Source of the DNA: Chloroflexota bacterium | GTDB lineage: Bacteria; Chloroflexota; Dehalococcoidia; DSTF01; RBG-16-68-14 | Direction: 5' to 3' | Length of the DNA stretch: 64,000 nt | Assembly: GCA_029262675.1 (NCBI GenBank) | Contig: JAJCYW010000006.1 | Span: 182,181 to 246,180 of the forward strand | Part shown: positions 45,334 to 55,802 of the stretch, piece by piece | Numbering within the stretch: position 1 is the first letter of the stretch | How the letters are laid out: each line of letters starts with the position of its first letter | The notes under the pieces: generated by a model | Told to the model about the DNA's origin: nothing | The model's input: the letters and a program-made list of their open reading frames with translations, nothing else | The model's database searches: none | Position numbers and translations under genes: made by a program

Positions 45334-45789
45334 ATGGCAGGGGAGCGTAGCTCGGCGTGGTGGGCGGTCCTCCGCAGCGCACTGCTGTTTGCGCCCGTCC
45401 TGGCCGTGGCCCTCGTCGCGCTGGCGTTCCTCGCCGGCGAACTGGCGGAGAACGGGGCCAGCGCCGCGCCCATACTCGCGCTGGTGCTCGTCGGTTCGGT
45501 CGCGATCTTGCTCACGTACCAGGTCGTCCAGTCGCTACGGGACCTTTTCGCCAGTGCCGTGGAGACGGTGGGAGAGGTAGAGCGCTGCTGGTCGCGCAAC
45601 GACTTCTTCCTCTTCCGCAACAGCTACATCTTCATCGGCCGCGACGTGTTCCGCGTGCCGGCGGTGCAGGGCACTACTTTGCAGCCCGGCGATCGCGTCC
45701 GCGTCGTCCACTATCCGCACACGGGCGCCGTGGAGGAGCTGGAAGTGCTGACAGGCGCCGACACAGAATCGAGCGCAGCCCGTGGCTGA
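45334..45789 (+). CDS. Two-helix membrane protein, unknown
   Basis: 151 residues from ATG 45334, 4 bp after the LysM gene. Two hydrophobic helices (about 12-33 and 44-62) and a cytoplasmic domain with NDFFLFRNSYIFIGRDVFRVPAV and PGDRVRVVHYPHTGAVEELEVL, which looks like a small beta-barrel. The end overlaps the radC start by 8 bp. No family recognised. Confidence 0.7.
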   Translation: MAGERSSAWWAVLRSALLFAPVLAVALVALAFLAGELAENGASAAPILALVLVGSVAILLTYQVVQSLRDLFASAVETVGEVERCWSRNDFFLFRNSYIFIGRDVFRVPAVQGTTLQPGDRVRVVHYPHTGAVEELEVLTGADTESSAARG

Positions 45790-46495
45790 GCAGGAACATC
45801 CAGTGCTGTACCAGGCCCGCATCCATGACCTGCCGACCGGCGACCGGCCGCGTGAGCGCCTGCGCGACGCGGGCGCTAGCGCGCTTTCCAACCCGGAGCT
45901 CTTGGCGATCATCCTGCGCACGGGCGGCGCAAAGGAGAACGCGCTGGCGATGGCCTCCCGTCTGCTGGCGACGTTCCACGGGCTGGCCGGACTGGCGCGC
46001 TGCAGCTTCGCCGACCTACGCGCTCAGCACGGCCTGGGCGACGCCAAGGCGGCGCAGATCCAGGCCGCGATGGAGCTCGGCAAGCGGCTGGTCGCGGCGC
46101 AGCCGGAGGAACGGCCCGTGATTCGCAGCGCGGAGGACGCCGCACGGCTACTGCAGAGCGACATGGCCGTGCTGGACCAAGAGCACATGCGAGTGCTGGT
46201 GCTCAACACACGCAACCACGTACTGGCGACAGCCGACGTCTACCGCGGCAACGTGCATACGGCCGTAATCCGCATCGGCGAGCTGTTTCGGGAGGCGCTG
46301 CGACACAACGCGCCAGCGATTATACTGGCACACAACCACCCTTCCGGAGACCCGTCACCCTCGGCCGACGACGTCGCGATGACGAAACAGGCGGTCGAGG
46401 GCGGGGAGTTGCTGGACATCGAGGTGTTGGACCACCTCGTCATCGGAAGTAACAGCTACGTGAGCCTGAAACAGCAGGGCCTGGCCTTCTCATGA
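45782..46495 (+). CDS. radC: RadC-family JAB/MPN domain protein
   Basis: 237 residues, starting at GTG 45782 since no other start lies before the conserved part. N-terminal UPF0758 helix-hairpin-helix region (LPTGDRPRERLRDAGASALSNPELLAIILRTG by key part LSNPELLAI), then the JAMM metalloprotease-like domain with HMRVLVLNTRNHVL, the Glu in RIGELFREAL, and HNHPSGDPSPSADD. The role is unclear; despite the name it is not needed for repair in several bacteria. It overlaps the upstream membrane gene and the downstream HAD gene. Confidence 0.93.
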   Translation: MAEQEHPVLYQARIHDLPTGDRPRERLRDAGASALSNPELLAIILRTGGAKENALAMASRLLATFHGLAGLARCSFADLRAQHGLGDAKAAQIQAAMELGKRLVAAQPEERPVIRSAEDAARLLQSDMAVLDQEHMRVLVLNTRNHVLATADVYRGNVHTAVIRIGELFREALRHNAPAIILAHNHPSGDPSPSADDVAMTKQAVEGGELLDIEVLDHLVIGSNSYVSLKQQGLAFS

Positions 46496-47292
46496 TCCGA
46501 CTCATCGCGCTCGACCTCGACGGCACGCTGCTTAACCCGGCGTTCCGCGTCAGCGACGAAGACCAGGCCGCCGTCGCCGCCGCCCGCGAGCGCGGTGTCC
46601 AGGTCTCACTGAACACGGCTCGCTGGTACGGACTGGCACAGCGCACGGCGCGCAGGCTGGAGCTGGCCGCGCCCCTGGTCTGCCACAACGGCGCGCACAT
46701 CAAGCTCCCAAACGACGGCGCGGAACTGCTGCACCTGCAGATCCCGGCGGAGATTGCGAAGGAGATCGCCGCGCACTGCGACACGCACGGCTTCGAAGCA
46801 TACTCGACGATCGACGGAGTGACTTACATGCGCTCGCCGCGCGAGATCGACGCGGCACGATTGCCGCAGGACATGCGGCTGGACAACGACCACGCGTCGC
46901 GGGTGACGGGGCCGGTCACCGGCTTCGTCGTGTTCGGAGAGGATGCCGTACCGTCGCTTGTCGAACGCTTCGCCGGGCCGTACGCCGGCCAACTGGAGTT
47001 TCCTGTCGGCGCGAGCGAGGGCGTCACACCGTACGTGTCGATCGGCGCGACGGGCGCCGATAAGGGGCGCGCGCTGCGGCTGGTCTGCGAACACTTGGAC
47101 ATTTCGCCGGACGAATCGATGGCAATCGGAGATGCCGCGCCGGACGTGCCGATGTTCGAGGTGGCAGCCACGGGCGTTGCGATGGGCAACGCGTCCGAAG
47201 ACGTGAAGGCGGCCGCGGACGCGACAGCGCCGTCGAACACCGAGAGCGGCGTGGCGTGGGCGATCCGGCGTTTCGTGCTGGAAGTAGACTAG
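46492..47292 (+). CDS. Cof-type HAD-superfamily hydrolase
   Basis: 266 residues, ATGA overlap with radC. Motif I DLDGTLLNP with nucleophile Asp, motif II LNTARW (Thr/Ser position), cap domain of the C2B type, motif III Lys in GADKGRAL and motif IV MAIGDAAPDVPMFEVA. Acts as a sugar-phosphate or nucleotide phosphatase of the Cof/YbiV group; precise substrate unknown. Confidence 0.92.
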   Translation: MIRLIALDLDGTLLNPAFRVSDEDQAAVAAARERGVQVSLNTARWYGLAQRTARRLELAAPLVCHNGAHIKLPNDGAELLHLQIPAEIAKEIAAHCDTHGFEAYSTIDGVTYMRSPREIDAARLPQDMRLDNDHASRVTGPVTGFVVFGEDAVPSLVERFAGPYAGQLEFPVGASEGVTPYVSIGATGADKGRALRLVCEHLDISPDESMAIGDAAPDVPMFEVAATGVAMGNASEDVKAAADATAPSNTESGVAWAIRRFVLEVD

Positions 47293-47298
47293 GCTGCG

Positions 47299-47610
47299 TT
47301 AGCCGCCCTTGTTCTGCCCACCGACGCGGTCGAGCCGTTCGATCTTGAGCGTCGCCGGGTCGAAGATATCGACGAAGTTCTCCCGCATGGCGGCCATGTG
47401 CGCCGTCTGTGCGTGCGACTCGAAGGCGGCGTCGTCCTCATAGAGTTCGAAGAAGATGATCTCGGAGGGATCCTCCTGGTTGCGATGTACGAGGTAGGCG
47501 AGCGCGCCCGGCTCGTTCGCGGCGACGGCCTCGGCCATCGTCTTGACCTTGTTCAACGCCTCTTCTTCCTTGCCATCCTTGAACTTCATCCGGGCGATAA
47601 CCGTGACCAT
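47299..47610 (-). CDS. Antibiotic biosynthesis monooxygenase (ABM) domain protein
   Basis: 103 residues. The fold is a ferredoxin-like dimer: MVTVIARMKFKDGKEEEALN, EPGALAYLVHRNQEDPSEIIFFELYEDDAAFESHAQTAHM by key parts (FELYEDDAAFESH). GGAGGGGAAG precedes the ATG. Such proteins oxidise quinol-like compounds or degrade haem, and often have uncertain roles. Convergent with the HAD gene. Confidence 0.85.
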   Translation of the reverse strand: MVTVIARMKFKDGKEEEALNKVKTMAEAVAANEPGALAYLVHRNQEDPSEIIFFELYEDDAAFESHAQTAHMAAMRENFVDIFDPATLKIERLDRVGGQNKGG

Positions 47611-47684
47611 CTTCCCCTCCTATAGGTGCGTTGGTGTGTGAGTGGAACCGGCGGCCAGTATAGCAGGCCGCCGAGCATGCCGCG

Positions 47685-48872
47685 TTAGGCGTCTCTTTCC
47701 AGGAAGTCACGCGCCTCGCGCTCAATGAGGCTGTAGACCTCCTGCAGCGGGAGGTTTCGCTCCCGCGCGATCTTCGCGCAGACTTCGTACTCCGGCGCGA
47801 TGTGGGGCGGCCGGCCGGCAAGCCGCTTCACCTTCACAGCCGCCGGGCCCAGCGACGACTCGAACGCGACCTCCTCGCGCTCGGCCACGTGACGCTCCAC
47901 GCCGCGCACGCGCACGCCCAACGTCGTCGTCTCGCGCAGGATGAGGGCGGCCAGATCGTGCTCGCGTTCCGGCGTGCAGAGCACGGAGAGCACGAAGCCG
48001 TTACGCCCCTTCTTCATCTGCACCGGCGTCAGCCAGACGTCGGCCGCGCCGGCGGTCAGCAGGCGCTCCTGCGCGTATGCCAGCAGCTCCGGCGTCATGT
48101 CGTCGATGTTCGTTTCGAGGAGTTGCATAACGGATGCTGCTGGTTCGTCGAGCGCGTCGCCGACCCAGAGTCGGGCCGCGTTCGGCACGCCGTCGATCTC
48201 GCGGCCGCCGGCGCCTGCGCCTACGGCCCGCACCGTCATCGGCGGCCGTTCGAAGCGGGCCAGCGTCGCGACGAGCGCCGCGCCCGTGGGTGTCACCAGC
48301 TCCATTTCGATGTCAGGGGCGGGCCGCAGCGGCGCGCCCGCGTTCGCGAGCAGCTTCAGCGCGGCGGGCGCGGGTACGGGCAGCCGGCCGTGGTCGCTCT
48401 GCGCCCAACCGCCGCCAACCGGCAGCGGGGAGCAGTAGAGCTGCTGGATGTCCAGCAGGCGCAATCCGGCGACCGTGCCGGCGACATCGACGATGGCGTC
48501 GACGGCGCCGACTTCGTGAAACTCCACGTCGTTCGGGCCAACGCCGTGGACCTCCGCCTCGGCGGACGCCAGCGCGCTGAAGACGCGTCCGCTCCGCTCC
48601 TTGTCGCCGTCCGGCAGCCGGGAGCCCTCGATCAGCGCCAGCACGCCGTCCAGTTTTCGATGCGGCTGCGGCGTGCCGTCCAGCGTCACGGTTGCCTTCG
48701 TCGCGGCGAGGCCAGCGCGGGCGGTCTTCACCGCTTCGAGCCGATAGCCGTCCACCGGCAGCGTCGCCAGCTCCTTGCGCAGCACGTCGGCGGACAGGCC
48801 AGCGTCGATCAGCGCGCCGAGCAGCATGTCGCCGCTGATGCCGGTCGGGCAGTCCAGATAGGCGATTGCCAT
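47685..48872 (-). CDS. larC: LarC, nickel insertion protein of the pincer cofactor
   Basis: 395 residues, complete. YLDCPTGISGDMLLGALIDAGL at the start, EFHEVGAVDAIVDVAGT, LPVPAPAALKLL, TNIDDMTPELLAYAQERLL, and MKKGRNGFVLSVLC. LarC uses CTP to insert nickel in the dithio-pincer made by LarB and LarE. In some species larC is split in two frames; here it is a single gene. It follows larB by 7 bp. Confidence 0.94.
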   Translation of the reverse strand: MAIAYLDCPTGISGDMLLGALIDAGLSADVLRKELATLPVDGYRLEAVKTARAGLAATKATVTLDGTPQPHRKLDGVLALIEGSRLPDGDKERSGRVFSALASAEAEVHGVGPNDVEFHEVGAVDAIVDVAGTVAGLRLLDIQQLYCSPLPVGGGWAQSDHGRLPVPAPAALKLLANAGAPLRPAPDIEMELVTPTGAALVATLARFERPPMTVRAVGAGAGGREIDGVPNAARLWVGDALDEPAASVMQLLETNIDDMTPELLAYAQERLLTAGAADVWLTPVQMKKGRNGFVLSVLCTPEREHDLAALILRETTTLGVRVRGVERHVAEREEVAFESSLGPAAVKVKRLAGRPPHIAPEYEVCAKIARERNLPLQEVYSLIEREARDFLERDA

Positions 48873-48879
48873 GGCGAGC

Positions 48880-49640
<761 letters not shown>

Positions 49641-49644
<4 letters not shown>

Positions 49645-50516
49645 GGTTTGATCTCCCCTTCGACCGTCGTCACAGCACAGCCGCCGATCTCCACGGCGCG
49701 GCCTTCGTCGGCGACGCGGACGAAGACGCGGCCGTCGCGGCCGATCTCCTGCCCCTGCGTCGCCGTGTACTCGCTGCCTGTCTCCTGCAGCAGCCCGCTC
49801 GCGGCCAGGTACGCGCCGACGGCGGCGTTGCCACTGCCGCAAACCGGGTCCTCGCTGATACCGGCTGAAGGCGCGAACGATCGCACGCGGACGGCGGCCT
49901 CGCCACCGGGCTGCAACGCGAACGCCGTCACGCCGACGATGCCGAGCTCGTCGCTAAGGGCCGCTACGGCCGACAGATCCGGCCGCAGCGTCTTCAGTGC
50001 GTCGGCTTCCATCTGTACGATCAGCCAGACCGGCCCGACGTCTATCGCGAGCGGGGGATGGCCGTTCAGCACAGGTGCCCTTAGCGCGCTGGAGATCGCT
50101 TCGATTGCGCCGCCATGCTGGGCGGCTATCTTGGGCTGCGGCGTGCGCACGAAGATGCGGCGCTCCGCACCCACGCCCTCCACCGTCAGCGACAGAACGC
50201 CCGCTCCGCACTCCATTCGCAGCGACGTAGCGTCCGCGTCGACCATCCCGCTCTCGAGCGCGGCGTGGGCGGACCCTACGGTCGGGTGGCCGGCGAACGG
50301 CAGCTCGCTTTTTGGCGTGAAGATGCGCAGCAGGTAGTCGGCGTCGCCGGAGGTCGGAGGCAGCAGAAACGTCGTCTCCGAGAGGTTCGTCCAGGCGGCG
50401 ATCTGCTGCATCTTCTCGTCCGCGATGCCCTCGGCCCCGACGACGACGGCGACCGGGTTGCCGAGGAACGGCTCGCTGGTGAAGACGTCGACCTGCTTGA
50501 ATCGGTACGTAGTCAT
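49641..50516 (-). CDS. PhzF-family isomerase-like protein
   Basis: 291 residues from ATG 50516. The two-domain diaminopimelate epimerase-like fold shows QVDVFTSEPFLGNPVAVV, the catalytic Glu in NLSETTFLL, LPFAGHPTVGSA and EDPVCGSGNAAVGAYL. Substrate unknown in most members. It is first in an operon with larB and larC; its stop overlaps the larB start. TATACT lies 6 nt before its ATG. Confidence 0.92.
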
Positions 50517-50522
50517 GCCGCC

Positions 50523-50528
50523 AGTATA
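50523..50528 (-). promoter_or_regulatory. -10-like TATACT, 6 nt before the phzF-larB-larC operon
   Basis: TATACT on the minus strand, then GGCGGC and ATG 50516. Too close for a leader with a ribosome site; leaderless transcription of the operon is likely. Confidence 0.5.
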
Positions 50529-50604
50529 GCGGCCGGATTCAACGCGGGTCGTCACTCGACGTTGCCGGATGGGTGTATACTAGTGATTGAAAAGGCGGTG
50601 CCCT

Positions 50605-51201
50605 ATGAACAGGCGCGGACTTCCACTCGTTATCGTTGCGGCGTTGCTACTGCTTGCGGTTGGCGGGGCGTGTTCTGGCAGCGATGGGGAGGGGCAGCCG
50701 CCGCTCACGTCGTCTCAGGTTCCGACTGTGGTAGAGGCTGTGCCGACCGCTACGGCCGACGCCCGCCCGACCTCGGCTCTCGGTCATACCACGCACACGT
50801 TACAGGGCGCCCTAAATCAAGCGAGAGAGATCTTCACGGCTGCGCCACCGTACGTCATTCATGACATTGCATCAGTCTCTTATGCGGACACGACTATTGG
50901 CAAGGCCCGTGCTCTCTTCGATCCGGAAGGCGTGTTCCGTGCTGGGGAATGGTTCGCGGACGCGGACGAGGCCTTGAGGGTTTGGGCCATCGTTGCGGCC
51001 GGAGAATTTCAAACGAGGCCTGCACCTGGTTCGGGAGCACCGCGCAACTCATTCAGCGCGGTCTGGATTGTCTTCGCGCAGGGTGAGGGCGGAAGAGCCG
51101 GTGGTTCATTGAATGAGATGATCGATCTCAGTTCTCTGGGCACCGTCGTAGAAATCTCTGGTCCGCTGGCCGAGTATCCCACCCCAGTGCAACTGAATTG
51201 A
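50605..51201 (+). CDS. Lipoprotein, one-domain paralogue of the gene at 39740
   Basis: 198 residues from ATG 50605. NRRGLPLVIVAALLLLAVGGAC is a lipobox form of the same signal. The single domain (ALNQAREIFTAAPPYVIHDIASVSY to LGTVVEISGPLAEYPTPVQL) is closest to the second domain of the protein at 39740. The upstream DNA, with a TATACT box and the AAGGCGGTGC ribosome region, is also alike. Family not recognised. Confidence 0.82.
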   Translation: MNRRGLPLVIVAALLLLAVGGACSGSDGEGQPPLTSSQVPTVVEAVPTATADARPTSALGHTTHTLQGALNQAREIFTAAPPYVIHDIASVSYADTTIGKARALFDPEGVFRAGEWFADADEALRVWAIVAAGEFQTRPAPGSGAPRNSFSAVWIVFAQGEGGRAGGSLNEMIDLSSLGTVVEISGPLAEYPTPVQLN

Positions 51202-51246
51202 TCGCCCCCTACGCTGCGCAAGGCTCCGACTCCAACTACCCCATTC

Positions 51247-51276
51247 TAGACACGGCGCGGGAATGCTTCGTATAAT
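51247..51276 (+). promoter_or_regulatory. Sigma-70-like promoter of the transketolase operon
   Basis: TAGACA (51247-51252), 18-nt spacer, consensus TATAAT (51271-51276), 36 nt before the TTG start at 51313. Upstream of a plausible AGGAAG ribosome site. Confidence 0.65.
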
Positions 51277-51312
51277 GGCGCTGTAACACCCATTACCCAA
51301 CAGGAAGCGCAA

Positions 51313-52137
51313 TTGGTAGCCACAGAGACAACTGAGGAGCTAGCGGCTAAGGCGCGTCGCATCCGCCGTCACATCATCACGATGGTGACGGAGGCGCAGA
51401 GCGGCCACCCCGGCGGCTCGCTGTCGTCTGTCGAAATACTGACGGCGCTCTTCTTCCGCGTGATGCAGCACGACCCATCGAATGCCGCCGACCCGGACCG
51501 CGACCGCTTCGTGCTCAGCAAGGGCCACTGCACGCCGGTCTACTACGGCGCGCTGACGGAGGCCGGCTACTTCCCGGTCGAGGAGATCGTGACGTTCCGG
51601 CAGCTCAACAGCCGCCTGCAGGGCCACTCGAAGGTCGGCACGGTGCCGGGCGTCGAGATGTCGGCCGGGTCGCTCGGCCAAGGGCTCTCGTACTCGATAG
51701 GCCAGGCCCTCGCCGCTCGGCTGGACGGCCGCGACTACCGCACCTTCTGTCTGCTGGGCGACGGCGAGTGCCAGGAGGGCTCTAACTGGGAGGCCTTCAT
51801 GTCAGCTGGATTCTACGAGCTCGACAACCTCTGCGCCATCATCGACCGCAACGGCGTCCAGAACGACTGGTTCGTCGATGAGACGATGCCTCTCGGCGCG
51901 CTCGACGCCAAGCTGGAGGCGTTCGGCTGGCACGCCGTCACAGTCGACGGCCACGACATCGACGCGCTGCTCGCCGCGTTCGACGAGGCGCAGCGGACGA
52001 AGGGCTGCCCAACCGTAATCATCGCCCGCACCGTGAAGGGCAAGGGCGTCAGCTTCATGGAGAACGACCCGGCCTGGCACGGCAAGGGCCCCTCGCCGGA
52101 GCAGGCGGAGCAGGCGCTAGCGGAGATCGGCGAATGA
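51313..52137 (+). CDS. Transketolase, N-terminal subunit
   Basis: 274 residues, starting at TTG 51313 since the next Met is inside the conserved part; AGGAAG lies 7 nt upstream. It contains the thiamine diphosphate site GDGECQEGSNWEAFMSA...IIDRNGVQ, SGHPGGSLSSVEILTAL and LSKGHCTPVYYGAL. In split transketolases this half pairs with the C-terminal subunit encoded next (overlap ATGA). The pair transfers two-carbon ketol units in the pentose phosphate or a related pathway. Confidence 0.94.
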   Translation: MVATETTEELAAKARRIRRHIITMVTEAQSGHPGGSLSSVEILTALFFRVMQHDPSNAADPDRDRFVLSKGHCTPVYYGALTEAGYFPVEEIVTFRQLNSRLQGHSKVGTVPGVEMSAGSLGQGLSYSIGQALAARLDGRDYRTFCLLGDGECQEGSNWEAFMSAGFYELDNLCAIIDRNGVQNDWFVDETMPLGALDAKLEAFGWHAVTVDGHDIDALLAAFDEAQRTKGCPTVIIARTVKGKGVSFMENDPAWHGKGPSPEQAEQALAEIGE

Positions 52138-53090
52138 CGACGACGTCCGCACCGCCCGCCGCCACGCGAGAGGCGCTTGGCCGCACGCTGGTGAAGCTGC
52201 GCAACGACGGCCTCGACATCGTCGTCGTCGACGCCGACCTCGGCAACTCGACGACGGCGCGCAAGTTCCGAGACGAGTTCCCCGACCGCTTCTTCACGGT
52301 CGGCATCGCCGAGCAGAACATGATCGGCGTCGCGGCCGGGCTGGCGGCGGCGGGCAAGATCGCGTTCTGCAGCACGTTCAGCGTCTTCATGCCGGGGCGC
52401 TGCTTCGACCAGATCCGCGTCGGCGTCGCGCAGCCACAATTGAACGTGAAGATGGTCGCGAGCCACGCCGGCATCAGCGTCGGCGAGGACGGCATCTCCG
52501 CCCAGGCCATCGAAGACCTGGCGCTGATGTGCTCGCTGCCCGGCGTTAACGTCATCGGCCCAGCGGACGTCGTCGAGGCGGAACAGGCTATCGAGGTCGC
52601 CGCGCGCACGCCGGGACCGTTCTACATCCGCACGGGCCGTTCGAAGCTCCCTCAGATCTACGACGAAAGCTACCGGTTCGAACTCGGCAAGGCGCACGTG
52701 CTGCGGCCCGGCGGCGACGCGACGATCATCGCGAACGGACTGCTGGTGCATGCGGCGGTGGAAGCGGCCGATACACTATCACAGGACGGCATCGACTGCC
52801 GCGTGCTGAACATGGCGACGCTGCGGCCGCTAGACGAAGGCGCCATCGTCGCCGCGGCGCGGGAGACCGGCTGCATCGTCACGGCGGAGGAACATTTGAT
52901 AGGCACGGGGCTGTCGGCCATGGTCTCGCAGGTGGTGACCGCCAACGCTCCGGTGCCAATGAACGCCGTCGGACTCACGGGCTACGCCGAATCCGGCAAG
53001 TCGAACGAGCTGCTGGAGAAGTACGGCCTCACCGCGAGCGATATCGTGCGGGAAGTGAAGGCCGTGATCGAACGGAAGGGCCAGAGCTAG
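52134..53090 (+). CDS. Transketolase, C-terminal subunit
   Basis: 318 residues. The pyrimidine-binding domain carries the catalytic Glu in FTVGIAEQNMIGVAAGLA, with FMPGRCFDQIRVGVAQ and SHAGISVGEDGISAQAIED, and the last third is the transketolase C-domain (HVLRPGGDATIIANGLLVHAA). Coupled by ATGA to the N-terminal subunit. Together they make a complete enzyme. Confidence 0.95.
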   Translation: MTTTSAPPAATREALGRTLVKLRNDGLDIVVVDADLGNSTTARKFRDEFPDRFFTVGIAEQNMIGVAAGLAAAGKIAFCSTFSVFMPGRCFDQIRVGVAQPQLNVKMVASHAGISVGEDGISAQAIEDLALMCSLPGVNVIGPADVVEAEQAIEVAARTPGPFYIRTGRSKLPQIYDESYRFELGKAHVLRPGGDATIIANGLLVHAAVEAADTLSQDGIDCRVLNMATLRPLDEGAIVAAARETGCIVTAEEHLIGTGLSAMVSQVVTANAPVPMNAVGLTGYAESGKSNELLEKYGLTASDIVREVKAVIERKGQS

Positions 53091-53098
53091 CGCGCACC

Positions 53099-54259
<1,161 letters not shown>

Positions 54260-54329
54260 GCCCGTCTTCCTTCCACATCGACGGTCCTCTCGCGCAGACG
54301 GCGCGGAATAGGTTCGTCACGCGCTGCGT

Positions 54330-54335
54330 TATAAG
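54330..54335 (+). promoter_or_regulatory. -10-like TATAAG, 11 nt before the YbhN-like gene
   Basis: TATAAG (or TAAGAT two bases later) precedes the GTG start at 54347 with 9 to 11 nt between. Leaderless or nearly so. Confidence 0.35.
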
Positions 54336-54346
54336 ATAGAAGCGCT

Positions 54347-55363
54347 GTGAACGTAGAGAATCTCCGCGGCAAGCTGCTGATCTCGATCCTCTTCGCCGTC
54401 GTCGTGTACGCCGGCTTCGTCGCGTTCGTCGACGTCCAGAAGGTTGGAGAGAGTCTCGGCGACTTCAACTGGGCTCTCCTGCCCCTCATCCTCGCGCTCA
54501 CGCTGGTCAACTACGGCCTGCGCTTCGTCAAGTGGCAATACTACCTGCGGCTCATCGGCGTGCGGAACTTCGATTGGCGCGATAGCGCGCTCGCGTTCTT
54601 CTCCGGCCTCGGGATGGTGGTGACACCGGGCAAGGTGGGCGAGTGGATGAAAACCTACCTGCTGCGCGAGCTGCACGGCACGCCGATCTCCCGCTCCGCG
54701 CCGATCTTGATCGCGGAGCGGTTGACGGACAGCATCGCGTTGCTCGTGATCTGCTCCGTTGGCTTCTTCGTGTTCGGCGACTACTGGTGGGCATTCGTCG
54801 TCGTCGCTGTGGGAGCTCCGATCTTCATCTTCGTCGCGCGTCACCAGCCGACAGTCTCAGTCCTGCTGCGCATCGGCGCGCGGCTGCCGATCGCCGGCCG
54901 CTTCGTGCCACAACTAGAGCAGTTCTACGAATCGACCTACGTGCTGCTGTCGCCGCGCGCGCTTATCACCATGACCGCACTAAGCGCTATCTCTTGGTTC
55001 TTCGAAGTGCTGGGCTTCTACTATACGCTCGTCGGTCTCGGCCAGCCTCAGAGCGGGGAGCTGCTGCTGCAGGCGACGTTCATCCTGCCGATCGCGACGC
55101 TGGCCGGCGCCGTCGCCGTCTTCACTCCAGGAGGCCTGGGTGTCGCGGAAGGCGCGCTGGTGACGCTGACGGAAGCACTCGTGGAAGTCACGACGAGCGC
55201 TGCGACGGTCGGGGCGTTCGTTATTAGGTTTGCCACGCTCTGGTTCGGCGTGATTATCGGCCTGATCGCGTACGCGATCGTCAGCCGGCGGCTCGCCAAG
55301 CGCGAGGAGACCGGCGGGGGTCCGCCGCCGGCGTCCGACGCTCCGATAGAAGCACAGACCTAA
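54347..55363 (+). CDS. YbhN/UPF0104 (MprF-like flippase domain) membrane protein
   Basis: 338 residues from GTG 54347. Eight or so helices with the family markers FFSGLGMVVTPGKVGEWMKTYLLRE and ERLTDSIALLVI, then TPGGLGVAEGALVTLTEALV near the C-terminus, the lysylphosphatidylglycerol synthase TM region. It may flip a lipid. The C-terminal tail is cytoplasmic and Pro-rich. Start and strand fit the promoter-like box upstream. Confidence 0.88.
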   Translation: MNVENLRGKLLISILFAVVVYAGFVAFVDVQKVGESLGDFNWALLPLILALTLVNYGLRFVKWQYYLRLIGVRNFDWRDSALAFFSGLGMVVTPGKVGEWMKTYLLRELHGTPISRSAPILIAERLTDSIALLVICSVGFFVFGDYWWAFVVVAVGAPIFIFVARHQPTVSVLLRIGARLPIAGRFVPQLEQFYESTYVLLSPRALITMTALSAISWFFEVLGFYYTLVGLGQPQSGELLLQATFILPIATLAGAVAVFTPGGLGVAEGALVTLTEALVEVTTSAATVGAFVIRFATLWFGVIIGLIAYAIVSRRLAKREETGGGPPPASDAPIEAQT

Positions 55364-55371
55364 GCGGAGAT

Positions 55372-55396
55372 TAGGCCTAGGCGGAGCCTAGGCCTA
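55372..55396. terminator. Bidirectional stem-loop between convergent genes
   Basis: Perfect 11-bp stem TAGGCCTAGGC (55372-55382) with GCCTAGGCCTA (55386-55396), loop GGA. It lies 9 bp after the YbhN-like stop and 33 bp before the EthD stop. No T-tract, so termination strength is uncertain. Confidence 0.55.
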
Positions 55397-55428
55397 GACA
55401 AAGCCTGTACCCAGGTTGAACAAGGGGC

Positions 55429-55758
55429 CTATTCGATTACGGGCTTCTCTTCGGCGACGATCAGGAAGGCGTCACTGTGGTCGATGAAGTTCTTCTCGTC
55501 GTCGCGAGCGGCGGCGTTTTCTTCCGACTTGAACGCCTCCCGCATCCCGTCCAGGTCGTCGAACCAAAGCTCTGCCGCGCCGTCATAGGCGGGCGGGTTG
55601 TCGCCGCCGTAGAGCTGTGGAAGCGTGTGGTTCTGAACGTAGCGCCGGACGCCCGGAATGAGGGCCGCGAGCGGCCCGTGCGTCTCGCGCCAGTAGGTCT
55701 GGAACTCCTCGACAGACATCCCTTCCTTGCGCTTGAAACCGTAGATGATCTTGATCAC
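55429..55758 (-). CDS. EthD-domain protein
   Basis: 109 residues. MIKIIYGFKRKEGMSVEEFQTYW and RETHGPLAALIPGVRRYVQNH are the EthD dimeric ferredoxin-like fold. EthD proteins occur beside ring-cleaving and ether-degrading enzymes and may be small isomerases or dehydratases. GGGAGG lies 6 nt before the ATG. Convergent with the YbhN-like gene. Confidence 0.88.
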   Translation of the reverse strand: MIKIIYGFKRKEGMSVEEFQTYWRETHGPLAALIPGVRRYVQNHTLPQLYGGDNPPAYDGAAELWFDDLDGMREAFKSEENAAARDDEKNFIDHSDAFLIVAEEKPVIE

Positions 55759-55802
55759 GTCGTACCTCCCGACAGGTCAACAGCCTTGGGTGCAGCTCCG
55801 CC

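Noticed and set aside
49645..49842. Upstream extension of LarB to an earlier start
   Set aside because: The extra 66 residues are Arg-rich and read through the phzF gene in another phase; the family begins at the ATA codon.
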